Source: Alphaproteobacteria bacterium
Lineage (GTDB): Bacteria > Pseudomonadota > Alphaproteobacteria > UBA8366 > Aestuariispiraceae
DNA length: 64,000 bases
Direction of reading: 5' to 3'
Assembly: GCA_033344895.1 (NCBI GenBank)
Contig: JAWPMN010000001.1
Span: 4,286,001-4,350,000, forward strand
A program made the position numbers and the translations under genes. A model generated the notes under the pieces. The model had not been told where the DNA came from, ran no database searches, and worked only from the letters and a program-made list of their open reading frames with translations. This document shows, one piece after another, positions 1 through 8,235 of the stretch; the stretch's first letter is position 1; every line of letters starts with the position of its first letter.

Positions 1-297
1 GGAAAAGGCCAGGCAGGCCGCGACCGACAGCAATGTCAGCGTCTTTCGCAAGGGTGCGGGCGCCATGACGACGAAGGCATCGACGCCGATATGGGCGTTG
101 ATCTTGACGCAATACGACGCGCCCAGAAGCACCAGCCACGCGAACAGAAAGACGACGGCTTCCAGTCCCCACAGCAGGCCGCTGCCGAAACCGTAGCGCA
201 ATACCACGTTCGCAAATGTGATCAGCGTCATCGCGCCAAGAAGAAGGGCGATCAGGATCTCTTCGAGCCTGGTCACCGAATTGCCGAGAGCTTGCAT
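1..297 (-). CDS. dctQ: TRAP transporter small permease DctQ (5' part only, cut by window edge)
   Basis: The first 99 codons are present and the gene runs off the left edge. It encodes a small inner-membrane protein of the DctQ family, which joins the large permease DctM and the periplasmic binding protein DctP in a sodium-driven tripartite uptake system for C4-dicarboxylate or related organic acids. The N-terminus (MQALGNSVTRLEEILIALLL) is followed by two hydrophobic segments around residues 14-36 and 42-62, with the family-typical pattern of asparagine, arginine and tyrosine after the first helix (FANVVLRYGF). It lies 198 bp downstream of dctP on the same strand. The substrate cannot be read from the sequence. 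Confidence 0.85.
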   Translation of the reverse strand, partial: MQALGNSVTRLEEILIALLLGAMTLITFANVVLRYGFGSGLLWGLEAVVFLFAWLVLLGASYCVKINAHIGVDAFVVMAPAPLRKTLTLLSVAACLAFS

Positions 298-495
298 TGT
301 CCTCCCCCAAATCCCGGGCCCGTTTCCCGTGGTTTCGGTCGTTCGGGCCGGCGCCGCCTGTCTTCCCCAGGATTCTTATGTCGGGCGGGCCGCCGAAACA
401 GTATTGGGAACGTCCCATTCGGTTCGTCCGAACCGGTGGCGGACTTGCTCCGAAGAACACCCGCCACCGGCACCGAACCGAAACAGTCTACGCGA
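298..495 (-). other. dctP-dctQ intercistronic hairpin
   Basis: The 198-bp gap between dctP and dctQ contains a perfect 10-bp inverted repeat, positions 433-442 (CCGGTGGCGG) and 461-470 (CCGCCACCGG), with an 18-base loop. No T-run follows on the minus strand. I infer an RNA-stabilising or attenuating hairpin that raises dctP over dctQM, as is common for binding-protein genes. Confidence 0.5.
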
Positions 496-1509
496 TCAGT
501 TCGCCGCGTTGTAGGACTGAGCCGCTGCGATCAGATCTTCCCCGATATCATCGGCGAACTGATCCCAGACCGGCTTCATCGCTTCGACCCAGGCGGCACG
601 CTGTTCGGCCGTCAGGGTCCGGACTTCGCCACCGGCTTCGATGATCAACTGCTTGTTCTTCTCGTTGATCGCGGTCGATTCGGCATTACGGGTTTCGGTG
701 ACTTCCTTCAGGATCGTCGCCAGCTGGTCGCGGACGTCGTCATCCAGGCCGTCCCAGAACTCCGTCGAGGTCACGACCAGATAGTCGATGATGCCGTGGT
801 TGGATTCGGTCACACCGTCCTGAACCTCGAAGAACTTCTTGCCGTAGATGTTCGACCAAGTGTTTTCCTGACCGTCCACAACGCCGGTCTGCAGCGCGCC
901 GTAGACTTCGCTGAATGCCATTTTCTGCGGCACCGCACCGATGGCTTCGAACTGGGCCTGCAACACGTCGGACGCCTGAATCCGGAACTTAAGCCCCTCG
1001 GCATCGGACGGGCTCAGCAGCGGCTTGTTGGCCGACAATTGCTTCATGCCGTTGTGCCAGAAGGCAAGACCCAGCAGGCCCTTACGCTTCATGGAGGATT
1101 TCAGCGCCTGGCCGTCTTCGGAATTCTGGAAGCGCTCAACCGCCGCGATGTCCTCGAACAGGAACGGCAGGTCGAAAATGCGGAATTTCTTGGTGAACTT
1201 CTCGAACTTCGACAGCGACGGCGCAGCCATCTGGGCATCGCCCAGCAACAGGGCTTCCAGAACCTTGTTGTCATCGTAAAGCTGCGAGTTCGGATAGACG
1301 ATCATGCAGGCCTTGCCGTCCATCTCTTCATTGACGCGCTGCTCCAGCAGGGACGCGGCAATACCCTTCGGGTGCTTGTCGGTGTTGGTGACGTGGCTGA
1401 ACTTGATGACGACTTCGCCTTCCTGACAGGCATCCTGCGCCTGTGCCGGCGCGGACGCCATGAAAGCGGTTACGGCAGCCGCAGCGGCCGCGGTCATGAG
1501 TTTACGCAT
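496..1509 (-). CDS. dctP: TRAP transporter periplasmic solute-binding protein DctP
   Basis: 337 residues. A Sec signal peptide (MRKLMTAAAAAA, ending about APAQAQ near residue 24) precedes a DctP-type mature protein starting near VVIKFSHVTN, with the family LPFLF and QENTWSNIYGKKFFEVQ motifs. The protein captures an organic acid in the periplasm and delivers it to DctQM. The start at 1509 is chosen because it begins the signal peptide; an upstream extension would destroy it and would overlap the sigma-54 promoter leader. The order dctB-dctD-dctP-dctQ and a sigma-54 promoter 100 bp upstream argue for DctD control. It could bind malate, succinate, fumarate or another keto or hydroxy acid. Confidence 0.9.
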   Translation of the reverse strand: MRKLMTAAAAAAVTAFMASAPAQAQDACQEGEVVIKFSHVTNTDKHPKGIAASLLEQRVNEEMDGKACMIVYPNSQLYDDNKVLEALLLGDAQMAAPSLSKFEKFTKKFRIFDLPFLFEDIAAVERFQNSEDGQALKSSMKRKGLLGLAFWHNGMKQLSANKPLLSPSDAEGLKFRIQASDVLQAQFEAIGAVPQKMAFSEVYGALQTGVVDGQENTWSNIYGKKFFEVQDGVTESNHGIIDYLVVTSTEFWDGLDDDVRDQLATILKEVTETRNAESTAINEKNKQLIIEAGGEVRTLTAEQRAAWVEAMKPVWDQFADDIGEDLIAAAQSYNAAN

Positions 1510-1610
1510 GGTCGTTACCTCCCAGTGGATTTCTTTATGGCCCGACGCCCCTGTTGAAACGTCCGGCATGCCCCCGACCGGCCGGCTTGCCGACGGGTCC
1601 GCGCATCCAG

Positions 1611-1627
1611 TGGCAAATGATGTGCCA
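1611..1627 (-). promoter_or_regulatory. Sigma-54 promoter of dctP
   Basis: On the minus strand the sequence TGGCACATCATTTGCC matches the sigma-54 consensus TGGCAC-N5-TTGC exactly, with the invariant GG and GC separated by 10 bases. The predicted transcription start is near 1600, leaving a leader of about 90 bases before dctP at 1509. The adjacent dctD gene encodes the sigma-54 activator expected to use it. Confidence 0.88.
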
Positions 1628-1714
1628 GTTTCGGGTGCGCGGTTTCGAGCTTGAAAACGCGTTCTATTACTTTGAAACGCAACCCCTTTTCCGCAAACGC
1701 ACAAATCAGGCATT

Positions 1715-1761
1715 CACACACATGTGCGGAAATCCACACACATGCAGAACGCCATGTGTGG
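1715..1761. promoter_or_regulatory. Probable DctD upstream activating sites
   Basis: Between the dctD stop and the dctP sigma-54 promoter there is a perfect inverted repeat, CACACATG (1737-1744) and CATGTGTG (1753-1760), plus a palindrome CACATGTG (1719-1726). They lie about 95-150 bp upstream of the promoter, the usual enhancer distance for a sigma-54 activator. The repeats are seen directly; assignment to DctD is inference from context. Confidence 0.65.
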
Positions 1762-1777
1762 ACAATCATACAATATC

Positions 1778-3115
1778 TCAGTCATCCTTGAACTGCGTCT
1801 GATCGATACCGTGCTTCTGAAACTTCTCGTAGAGTGTCTTCCGACCGATCCCCAAGGCGGTATGCGTCTGCTTCACGGAACCCTTGTAGCGTCGCAGTGC
1901 GGCGATGATCTCCGCTCGTTCGACGGCCTCCAGCCGCTGCGGCAGGGATTTCGGACGGTTCCCGGCCGGGTCGTCCGGCATGTCGTCCAGCCCCAGGGTA
2001 TAGCGCTCCGCCCGGTTCCTCAGTTCCCGAATGTTCCCGGGCCAGGTTTCGGCCTGAAGTGAGATGAGGTTGGCCGCGTCAGGCGATGGGGCCTCCATAT
2101 GGCGACGCTTTGCGCAAGCGGTCACGAAATGCTCAAACAGGACCGGAACATCCTCTATCCGGTCCCGAAGTGGCGGAATCTGGATCGTCACCACATCCAG
2201 GCGATACAGAAGATCTTCCCGAAAACGGCCCGCTGCGACTTCATCCTTCAGGTCCGCCTTGGTCGCCGCGACGATCCGGATATCGATCGGAACCTGACGG
2301 TTTTCGCCCAGCGGCTCCACCACACGCTCCTGCAGAACCCTCAGCAGTTTGACCTGAACATCCAGGGGCATGCTCTCGATCTCATCGAGGAAGACCGTCC
2401 CCCCGTTTGCCGCCTCGAATTTGCCGACGCGTCGCTGGGCCGCCCCCGTGAATGCCCCGCGCGCATGCCCGAAAATCTCGCTCTCCACCACCGTGGCCGG
2501 CAGGGCACCGCAATTGATCGCAACGAAGGGACGACCCGCGCGTGGACCGAAATCATGCAGGCAGCGGGCGGCGACTTCCTTTCCGGTTCCGGTTTCACCG
2601 AGCAGAAGGACATCGGCGTCGCTCGCCGCCACGGCGGCGATCTGACGACGCAGTCGATCCGCCCCTTTCGATACCCCGATCAAGCGTGCTTCCATGCCTT
2701 CGGCACGGGCGACCTGCGCGCGGAAGGCGCGGTTTTCCAGGATCAGCGACCGCTTCTCCCGCGCCCGTTGCGCCGCCTCCACCAGCCGTTCCGGGGCAAA
2801 CGGCTTCTCGATGAAGTCATAGGCCCCATCCCGCATCGCCGACACCGCCATGGCGATATCGCCGTGACCGGTCATGAGAATGACCGGAATTTCGGAATCC
2901 CGCTTGCGGACTTCCGACAGCAGATCCAGTCCCGATTTTCCTGGCAATCGAACGTCACTGACCAGAATCCCGGCAAAGTCCGATCCGATTTCGATCAGTG
3001 CGGATTCCGCATCGGACAGGGCGCGAACCGGGATGTCCTCCAGTTCCAGGGCCTGGCTGCAGGCAGCGCGCAGGTCGGGATCATCCTCGATCAGCAAAAC
3101 GATACAATCGGTCAT
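1778..3115 (-). CDS. dctD: Sigma-54-dependent response regulator DctD
   Basis: 445 residues with three domains. A receiver domain spans residues 5-120, with phospho-acceptor Asp54 (VSDVRLPG) and acidic pocket EDD. An AAA+ domain spans about 145-380, with Walker A GETGTGKE (174-181) and the sigma-54 contact motif GAFTGA (221-226). A C-terminal Fis-type helix-turn-helix lies near residues 405-440 (QTHTALGIGRKTLYEKFQKH). It activates sigma-54 polymerase when phosphorylated by DctB. The gene overlaps dctB by 4 bp (ATGA), so the pair is translationally coupled, and the dctP promoter lies just downstream. Confidence 0.92.
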   Translation of the reverse strand: MTDCIVLLIEDDPDLRAACSQALELEDIPVRALSDAESALIEIGSDFAGILVSDVRLPGKSGLDLLSEVRKRDSEIPVILMTGHGDIAMAVSAMRDGAYDFIEKPFAPERLVEAAQRAREKRSLILENRAFRAQVARAEGMEARLIGVSKGADRLRRQIAAVAASDADVLLLGETGTGKEVAARCLHDFGPRAGRPFVAINCGALPATVVESEIFGHARGAFTGAAQRRVGKFEAANGGTVFLDEIESMPLDVQVKLLRVLQERVVEPLGENRQVPIDIRIVAATKADLKDEVAAGRFREDLLYRLDVVTIQIPPLRDRIEDVPVLFEHFVTACAKRRHMEAPSPDAANLISLQAETWPGNIRELRNRAERYTLGLDDMPDDPAGNRPKSLPQRLEAVERAEIIAALRRYKGSVKQTHTALGIGRKTLYEKFQKHGIDQTQFKDD

Positions 3116-5022
3116 GTGCCGGTCTTTCTGACGGTCGCCGCCTGCCCGTCGGTCCGTTTCAGAACGAGGCTGAACTGCGCGCCCCCCGCCGGATCGTTCC
3201 TGGCCGACAGGTCCCCGCCGAAACCGCGCATGACCTTGCGCGAGATTGCGAGCCCGAGCCCCAAACCCTTTTCCCCCTTCTTGGTGGAAAAGAAGGGGTC
3301 AAACAGCCGATCCAGCGCAGTGTCCGGTATCCCGGGCCCTGAATCCTTGAGTGTCAGGATGACAGTCTCATCATCCACGGAGGCGAAGAGGTCCAGACGC
3401 CTCGGGCCATCCCCTTCCGACATGGCATCCGCCGCATTGCTGAACAGGTTGGTCAGAACCTGCGTCAGTCCGGTTTCGGCCGCGACAACGGCGATGTCGG
3501 GAACATCATCCAGCCCGGATACGGAAACCTTCAGGTCCGACAGCCGGTGCCGGACGATGCGCAACGCCGCCGCCACGGTTTCCCGCAGACCGATCGGTTC
3601 CACGGAAACCGGATCCTTGCGGCTGTAGATCTTGAGGTCCCGGACGATACGGCCCATCCGGTCGCACAGATCTGCGATCTCCTTCAGGTTTTCCGCGACC
3701 TTTCCGGTATCACCGCGGGTCAGGAACTTCACCGCGTTATCGGCATAGGCGCGCACGGCGCCAAGTGGCTGGTTCAGTTCGTGATTGATCCCGGCGGAGA
3801 TCTCGCCCAATGCGGCCATCTTTTCCGCTTGGATCAGGTCGGACTGCGTCTCACGCAGTTCATGGCCCATCCGTTCCCGCTCGGCGATCTCCACAGACAG
3901 CGCCTCGTTGCTGGCGCTGAGCGCCGCGGTGCGTTCCGCCACACGGGCTTCCAGTTCCGCGGCCCAGGTTTCCAGCTGCTGCCGGCTTTCATCCTCGAAA
4001 CGGCGGCGCTGCGCCAGATTGCTGCGATACTGAACCAGTGCCAGGGCAACCAGCCAGAGGCTGGCCACGGCAAATCCGCTCAGCATGGTCAGCATCCAGG
4101 TCCGGAACAATGCATCCCGCGTGGGAACGATGACCGCCCCTTGAGCGGCCATAACGGGCACACCGCGCGACACCATCAGGTGATCGCCCTGAAGCAGGCT
4201 GGGGCCCACGGCATCGGCCTGCCGGATAAGGACGGCGTTTTCGGCGCCTGGCTGCGTTTCAATCGGCAAAAGTCGCACGCTGGCCAGGTCGTAGCGCTTG
4301 GTGGCAATCAGCCGCGCGCGTTCGGTTTCCGTCATCGGACGCATGCCACCGTAAAGCCATGCCCGATCACTGGACAGGAACACGATCCCGAATTCATCCG
4401 TGACGATCAGGCGCCCCGGCCCGGACCAGAGGCTTTCCAATGGCGCGCTGGGAACCTTGACGGTCACGACACCGACAATCTCGCCGTTGGCCGAGCGCAC
4501 CGGCGCCGAGAAGTAGTGTCCGCGCACGCCCGATGTTGTTCCCAAACCGAAAAAGCGTCCGTTTTCCCCCGCCATCGCATCGGTGAAGTAGGGCCGGTAT
4601 TCGAAACTTTTCCCGATAAATGTCTTTTCGGACCGCCAGTTGCTGGCAACCAGGGTCAACCCGGTCGTGTCCATGACATAGACATCCGAGGCGCCGATCT
4701 CGTCATTCAGTCGTTCCAGCAACCGGTTCAACGCGTCTGACTTCGGGGCCCCCCTGTCGCCGGAAAGGAATGTCATGACATCGGGATGTCGGGCGATCAG
4801 CTTCGGCGCCGATTCGAACCGCGCCAGGGTTAGTCCCAATTCCGTTGTGTAGAGATCCAGCGCCCCACGCGCATGTTCACCAAGCTCTCTCAACTGCCAG
4901 CCCCGGATCACCGTATGGGCAGCAAACAGGATCATGGCCGACACGAGACATGCGGACACCAGGGCCAGCAAGGAAAGCCCGCCCCGCCGGACAGAAAAGT
5001 ATCTGTGCGTCTGGATGTTCAT
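3112..5022 (-). CDS. dctB: C4-dicarboxylate sensor histidine kinase DctB
   Basis: 636 residues. A first transmembrane segment (about 15-38) and a second (about 310-332) bracket a large periplasmic double-Cache-type sensor domain, the usual DctB layout. A cytoplasmic coiled coil (340-400) leads to the dimerisation domain with phospho-accepting His414 (GINHELNQPL), then a HATPase_c domain with N box (NLFSNAADAMSEGD), G1 box (DSGPGIP) and G2 box (GLGLGLAISRKVM). It senses an extracellular organic acid, or the state of its transporter, and phosphorylates DctD. The start at 5022 follows the lysE stop by 37 bp, so it may be read with the upstream genes or from a promoter inside lysE. Confidence 0.92.
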   Translation of the reverse strand: MNIQTHRYFSVRRGGLSLLALVSACLVSAMILFAAHTVIRGWQLRELGEHARGALDLYTTELGLTLARFESAPKLIARHPDVMTFLSGDRGAPKSDALNRLLERLNDEIGASDVYVMDTTGLTLVASNWRSEKTFIGKSFEYRPYFTDAMAGENGRFFGLGTTSGVRGHYFSAPVRSANGEIVGVVTVKVPSAPLESLWSGPGRLIVTDEFGIVFLSSDRAWLYGGMRPMTETERARLIATKRYDLASVRLLPIETQPGAENAVLIRQADAVGPSLLQGDHLMVSRGVPVMAAQGAVIVPTRDALFRTWMLTMLSGFAVASLWLVALALVQYRSNLAQRRRFEDESRQQLETWAAELEARVAERTAALSASNEALSVEIAERERMGHELRETQSDLIQAEKMAALGEISAGINHELNQPLGAVRAYADNAVKFLTRGDTGKVAENLKEIADLCDRMGRIVRDLKIYSRKDPVSVEPIGLRETVAAALRIVRHRLSDLKVSVSGLDDVPDIAVVAAETGLTQVLTNLFSNAADAMSEGDGPRRLDLFASVDDETVILTLKDSGPGIPDTALDRLFDPFFSTKKGEKGLGLGLAISRKVMRGFGGDLSARNDPAGGAQFSLVLKRTDGQAATVRKTGT

Positions 5023-5059
5023 GCCCGCAGATTAGCAGCCGCGCGGGACGGAACAATTG

Positions 5060-5650
5060 TTACTGCTGCGCCAGCAGGGCCAGCGCAACGACAGCCAGCA
5101 TCGACAGGGCCATCAGAACGTTGATCGCGAACTGCACACGCTGAGGCAGATCGAGGCGATGCAGCCAGATTCCCGCACCAACCCAGAGGAAGTGGATTGG
5201 AATCCAGATCGCATTCATGATGGCAAACTTGATCAGTGTCTCGGCCAATGGGTCGGCGGGCATGAAGGCAAATCCGGAGAACAGTGTCGTGTTCACCGCA
5301 TAGGCCTTCGGATTGATGATCTGAAGCGTAATGCCCCCCAGAAATCCGGGCGGCTTGCTGCGCTCGATGAAGGCGACCTTTGCGCCGGCCAGGGCGATAC
5401 GGGCCGCCAGGTAGAGAAGGTAAGCCACGGAGGCGTAGAGCAGAACGGTCCGGATCGCCGGTTCCGCCAACACGAAGGCAGCGACACCCGTCACGACCGC
5501 CAACGCCACCAGATTGGTTCCGACGCACAATCCGGCAACATAGCGCGTTCCCGCGCCGAGCCCGTATCCCGCACCGACGCCGGCGGCGGAAAGAACACCG
5601 GGCCCGGGGGTGATGATCAGAAAGAAGACGGCGGCGGCGAAAGTGAACAT
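5060..5650 (-). CDS. LysE/RhtB family amino acid exporter
   Basis: 196 residues, the usual LysE family length, with about six hydrophobic segments. The N-terminal signature FLIITPGPGVLSAAGVGAGYG and the internal FLGGITLQIINPKAYAVNTTLF motif (Asn-Pro-Lys-Ala) are diagnostic. Members export amino acids or their analogues across the inner membrane; the substrate cannot be deduced. It follows the PfkB-family kinase gene by 30 bp on the same strand. A short 5-bp hairpin (GCCCC/GGGGC, 5652-5668) sits in the gap. It could be the last member of the glycerol operon or a separate unit. Confidence 0.85.
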   Translation of the reverse strand: MFTFAAAVFFLIITPGPGVLSAAGVGAGYGLGAGTRYVAGLCVGTNLVALAVVTGVAAFVLAEPAIRTVLLYASVAYLLYLAARIALAGAKVAFIERSKPPGFLGGITLQIINPKAYAVNTTLFSGFAFMPADPLAETLIKFAIMNAIWIPIHFLWVGAGIWLHRLDLPQRVQFAINVLMALSMLAVVALALLAQQ

Positions 5651-5680
5651 GCCCCTTTTCTAGGGGCTGTGCCTACAGGA

Positions 5681-6718
5681 TCAAGCGATATCGTCCTGCA
5701 GCTGTTCCCAGGTCTTTAGACCGGATTGCGTATCGACATGCGCCACGACCGACGCTGCATTCGCCGCTGCCATGGCGGCCGCTTCCGGAAGCGGAAGACC
5801 CTTTACGAGGGAAGCGGCCAGTGTGGACGCGAACGCATCGCCCGCCCCGGCCGTACCGACCACATTTGCCTTGCGTGCCGGCTCCAGATGGACCGAGCGG
5901 CCGTCGGAAAGGAAAGCCCCATCCCCGCCATTTGTGATCGCGGCATAACGCGGCCCGAAGGCATGGACCCTTCTGAACCAAGCCGTCAATGGCAGACGAA
6001 ATCCTTCGATCTCCAGCACCGGGGCATCGGGCGGCGCAGCTTCCGTCTCTCGGTCCCAGCCCGTGCGTTCCATCATCGCCGGCACCAGCGCCCGGGCCTC
6101 TTCGAAGTTGCAGGTGAAAAGGTCGATGTTCGGCAGACTGTCGAAGAAGGGCGCGGTCTTGCCGGTCAATTGCCGGATTCCCGGATTGGCGGCGACAAAC
6201 GCGCCGGCCACCTTCGCCCGCGCCACGATGTCCGGAAAGCGGTCCGCGGACTGGTTGCTGAGATTGGTGACATAAACCAGATCGGCGCCGGCAAAGGACT
6301 GCGCCGAGACATCCGTATCCGTAACCGAACAGTTGGCGCCGCGATGGGTGAAGATGGCCGCGTTTCGATCGTGGGACGCGATCATGACAGATACCGCCGT
6401 CGCTTCCCGGTCACAGGTGCGCACCAGATCGGTCCCGACGCCGACCTCGTTCAGCCGATCAATGACCTTTTCGGCATTGTGGTCATCCCCGACCTTTACC
6501 AGGGCCGATACATCGAAGCCAAGACGTTTGAGGGAAATGGCCGCATTGATTGCGCCGCCTCCGGTCTGGGTAATGACGGAGGTCGCATCGACCTTTCGGC
6601 CGGGCTCCAGCAACAGAAAGGAGGCCGTGCTGTTATGCAGGGTCATCCGCTCGATATCGTCGCTGTCCACTGTCGCGATCACGTCGACCGTCGCAGAGCC
6701 GACCGTCACTGCTTTCAT
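5681..6718 (-). CDS. PfkB (ribokinase) family carbohydrate kinase
   Basis: 345 residues. The N-terminal glycine-rich motif (TQTGGGAINAAISLKRLG) and C-terminal PfkB signature with catalytic Asp (VGTAGAGDAFAST) are both present. The family phosphorylates sugars or sugar-like alcohols with ATP in the cytoplasm. The substrate is unknown. The gene overlaps mgsA by 4 bp and ends the glycerol transport operon, so a substrate linked to glycerol or triose metabolism is plausible. It is not related to the FGGY glycerol kinase GlpK, so it is not an obvious replacement for it. Confidence 0.88.
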   Translation of the reverse strand: MKAVTVGSATVDVIATVDSDDIERMTLHNSTASFLLLEPGRKVDATSVITQTGGGAINAAISLKRLGFDVSALVKVGDDHNAEKVIDRLNEVGVGTDLVRTCDREATAVSVMIASHDRNAAIFTHRGANCSVTDTDVSAQSFAGADLVYVTNLSNQSADRFPDIVARAKVAGAFVAANPGIRQLTGKTAPFFDSLPNIDLFTCNFEEARALVPAMMERTGWDRETEAAPPDAPVLEIEGFRLPLTAWFRRVHAFGPRYAAITNGGDGAFLSDGRSVHLEPARKANVVGTAGAGDAFASTLAASLVKGLPLPEAAAMAAANAASVVAHVDTQSGLKTWEQLQDDIA

Positions 6719-7131
6719 TCGGAGGTCCCCGGAAGCTCACCATGCCGATACTCCCGTATCAGATAGGGGCTTTCGATGACATAGTCAGCGGTGGCGCGAT
6801 TGCAGGCCAGAACGGTGTTGTACAGCGTCGCCAGGCGGGTCAGCGCCTTGACGTCCACGTCGTGCGGGAGGGCCGACAGGGGATCGGTGAAGAACACGAG
6901 TATGTCCAGCTTGCCCTCGGCAATCCGCGCACCGATCTGGGAATCGCCGCCAAGCGGGCCACTTTTCATGCACTCGATATCCAGCCCCGTGGCTTCGCGC
7001 AGTGCCCCACCCGTCGTGCCGGTGGCGATCAGTTCATGCGGGGCCAGCAGCGCACGGCGCGCCTTCGCCCATTCGACCAGATCCGCCTTGCGGGCGTCGT
7101 GGGCAACCAGACCGATGCGTTTGACGACCAC
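6715..7131 (-). CDS. mgsA: Methylglyoxal synthase
   Basis: 138 residues, close to the usual length. It converts dihydroxyacetone phosphate to methylglyoxal and phosphate, a bypass that releases phosphate when triose phosphate accumulates. Family motifs are clear: AHDARK near the N-terminus, the phosphate loop TGTTGG, KSGPLGGDSQIG with catalytic Asp, and FFTDPL. The start is a GTG at 7131, six bases after the glpU stop; no in-frame ATG would preserve the AHDARK strand. Its position downstream of glycerol uptake genes suggests an overflow valve for glycerol-derived DHAP. Confidence 0.92.
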   Translation of the reverse strand: MVVKRIGLVAHDARKADLVEWAKARRALLAPHELIATGTTGGALREATGLDIECMKSGPLGGDSQIGARIAEGKLDILVFFTDPLSALPHDVDVKALTRLATLYNTVLACNRATADYVIESPYLIREYRHGELPGTSE

Positions 7132-7137
7132 GATCGA

Positions 7138-7416
7138 TCACACCCAGCGAAAGACACTGAAGCCATAGACCAGCGCGATCGCCAGCGGCGCCCAGAGCGG
7201 CGTTCCGACGAGGCCCAGCCAGGCCAGAAAGATGAAGGCGCTGCCCAGGAGCCAGATGAACAACCGGTCACCACGGGTCGTATCCAGTCCCAGGACGCCG
7301 CGACGCGGCGCGCCCCCCGGATTGCGCAGTTCCAGCACCGTCATCGTGATCAGGCAGACCGCGATGAAGGCGAAGAACGCCGCTGTCGGCCAGGTCCATG
7401 CCATCCATGTCAGCAT
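7138..7416 (-). CDS. glpU: Small integral membrane protein of the glycerol ABC operon (DUF2160, GlpU-like)
   Basis: 92 residues with three hydrophobic segments (about 8-28, 47-64 and 68-88). The pattern MAWTWPTAAFF and GDRLFIWLLGSAFIFLAWLG matches the DUF2160 family that accompanies glycerol ABC transporters. In Rhizobium leguminosarum the corresponding gene is glpU of glpSTPQUV. Its molecular role is not established; it probably associates with GlpP/GlpQ in the membrane. It sits 18 bp after glpQ. Confidence 0.8.
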   Translation of the reverse strand: MLTWMAWTWPTAAFFAFIAVCLITMTVLELRNPGGAPRRGVLGLDTTRGDRLFIWLLGSAFIFLAWLGLVGTPLWAPLAIALVYGFSVFRWV

Positions 7417-7434
7417 TTCCGTATCGCCTTTCCG

Positions 7435-8235
7435 TTACACGCGGCCCAGGGCGAAGCCCTTGGCAATGTAGTTTCGCACGAAGTAGATGACAAATGCACC
7501 CGGCACGATCGTCAGTGTGCCCGCTGCCGCCAGCAGCCCCAGCTCGTAGCCGGAGGTACTGGCGGTTCGTGTCATTGTCGCCGCGATCGGTTTCGCCTCC
7601 ACCGCCGTCAGCGTCTTGGCCAGCAGCAGCTCAACCCATGAGAACATGAAGCAGAAGAAGCAGGCGACGCCGATCCCCGCCGCAATCGTCGGAATGAAGA
7701 TCTTCAGGAAGAAGCCCCAGAAGGAATGCCCGTCGACATAGGCAGTCTCGTCCAGTTCCTTCGGCACCCCGGACATGAAGCCCTCCAGGATCCAGACCGC
7801 CAGCGGAATGTTGAACAGCGTATGGGACAGCGCGACCGCGATATGCGTGTCGAACAGGCCGACCGCCGAATAGAGCTGAAAGAACGGCAGCGCAAAGACG
7901 GCCGGCGGCGCCATCCGGTTGGTCAGCAGCCAGAAGAACAGATGCTTGTCACCGATGAAGCGATAGCGGCTGAAGGCATAGGCTGCCGGCAAGGCCACCG
8001 CCACGGACAGCACCGTGTTGATCCCGACATAGGCCAGCGAGTTGAGATAGCCGGTATACCAGGTCGGGTCGGTGAAGATGGTGATGTAATTGTCCAGCGT
8101 GAATTCCTTGGGATACAGGCTGAACCCGCCGAGGATCTCGTTGGTGGTCTTGAACGACATGTTCACCAGCCAGTAGATCGGCAGCATCAGGAAGACGATA
8201 TAGGCCGTCGGGACGATCCAGTTTCTGCGTCGCAT
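7435..8235 (-). CDS. glpQ: Glycerol ABC transporter permease GlpQ
   Basis: 266 residues, MalG-like inner-membrane permease with about six transmembrane helices. The cytoplasmic coupling loop carries the family EAA motif (ELDETAYVDGHSFWGFFLKIFIP; Glu-x-Ala replaced by ETA-YVDG). The start MRRRNWIVPTAYIV at 8235 overlaps the glpP stop by one base (TGATG). A longer in-frame reading extends far upstream, but only over glpP in another frame, so it is rejected. It forms the membrane channel with GlpP. Confidence 0.9.
   Translation of the reverse strand: MRRRNWIVPTAYIVFLMLPIYWLVNMSFKTTNEILGGFSLYPKEFTLDNYITIFTDPTWYTGYLNSLAYVGINTVLSVAVALPAAYAFSRYRFIGDKHLFFWLLTNRMAPPAVFALPFFQLYSAVGLFDTHIAVALSHTLFNIPLAVWILEGFMSGVPKELDETAYVDGHSFWGFFLKIFIPTIAAGIGVACFFCFMFSWVELLLAKTLTAVEAKPIAATMTRTASTSGYELGLLAAAGTLTIVPGAFVIYFVRNYIAKGFALGRV

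Noticed and set aside
91-1557. Long plus-strand open frame of 488 codons over dctP
   Set aside because: It is antisense to dctP, which has a clear signal peptide and family motifs; the plus frame reads as compositional shadow.
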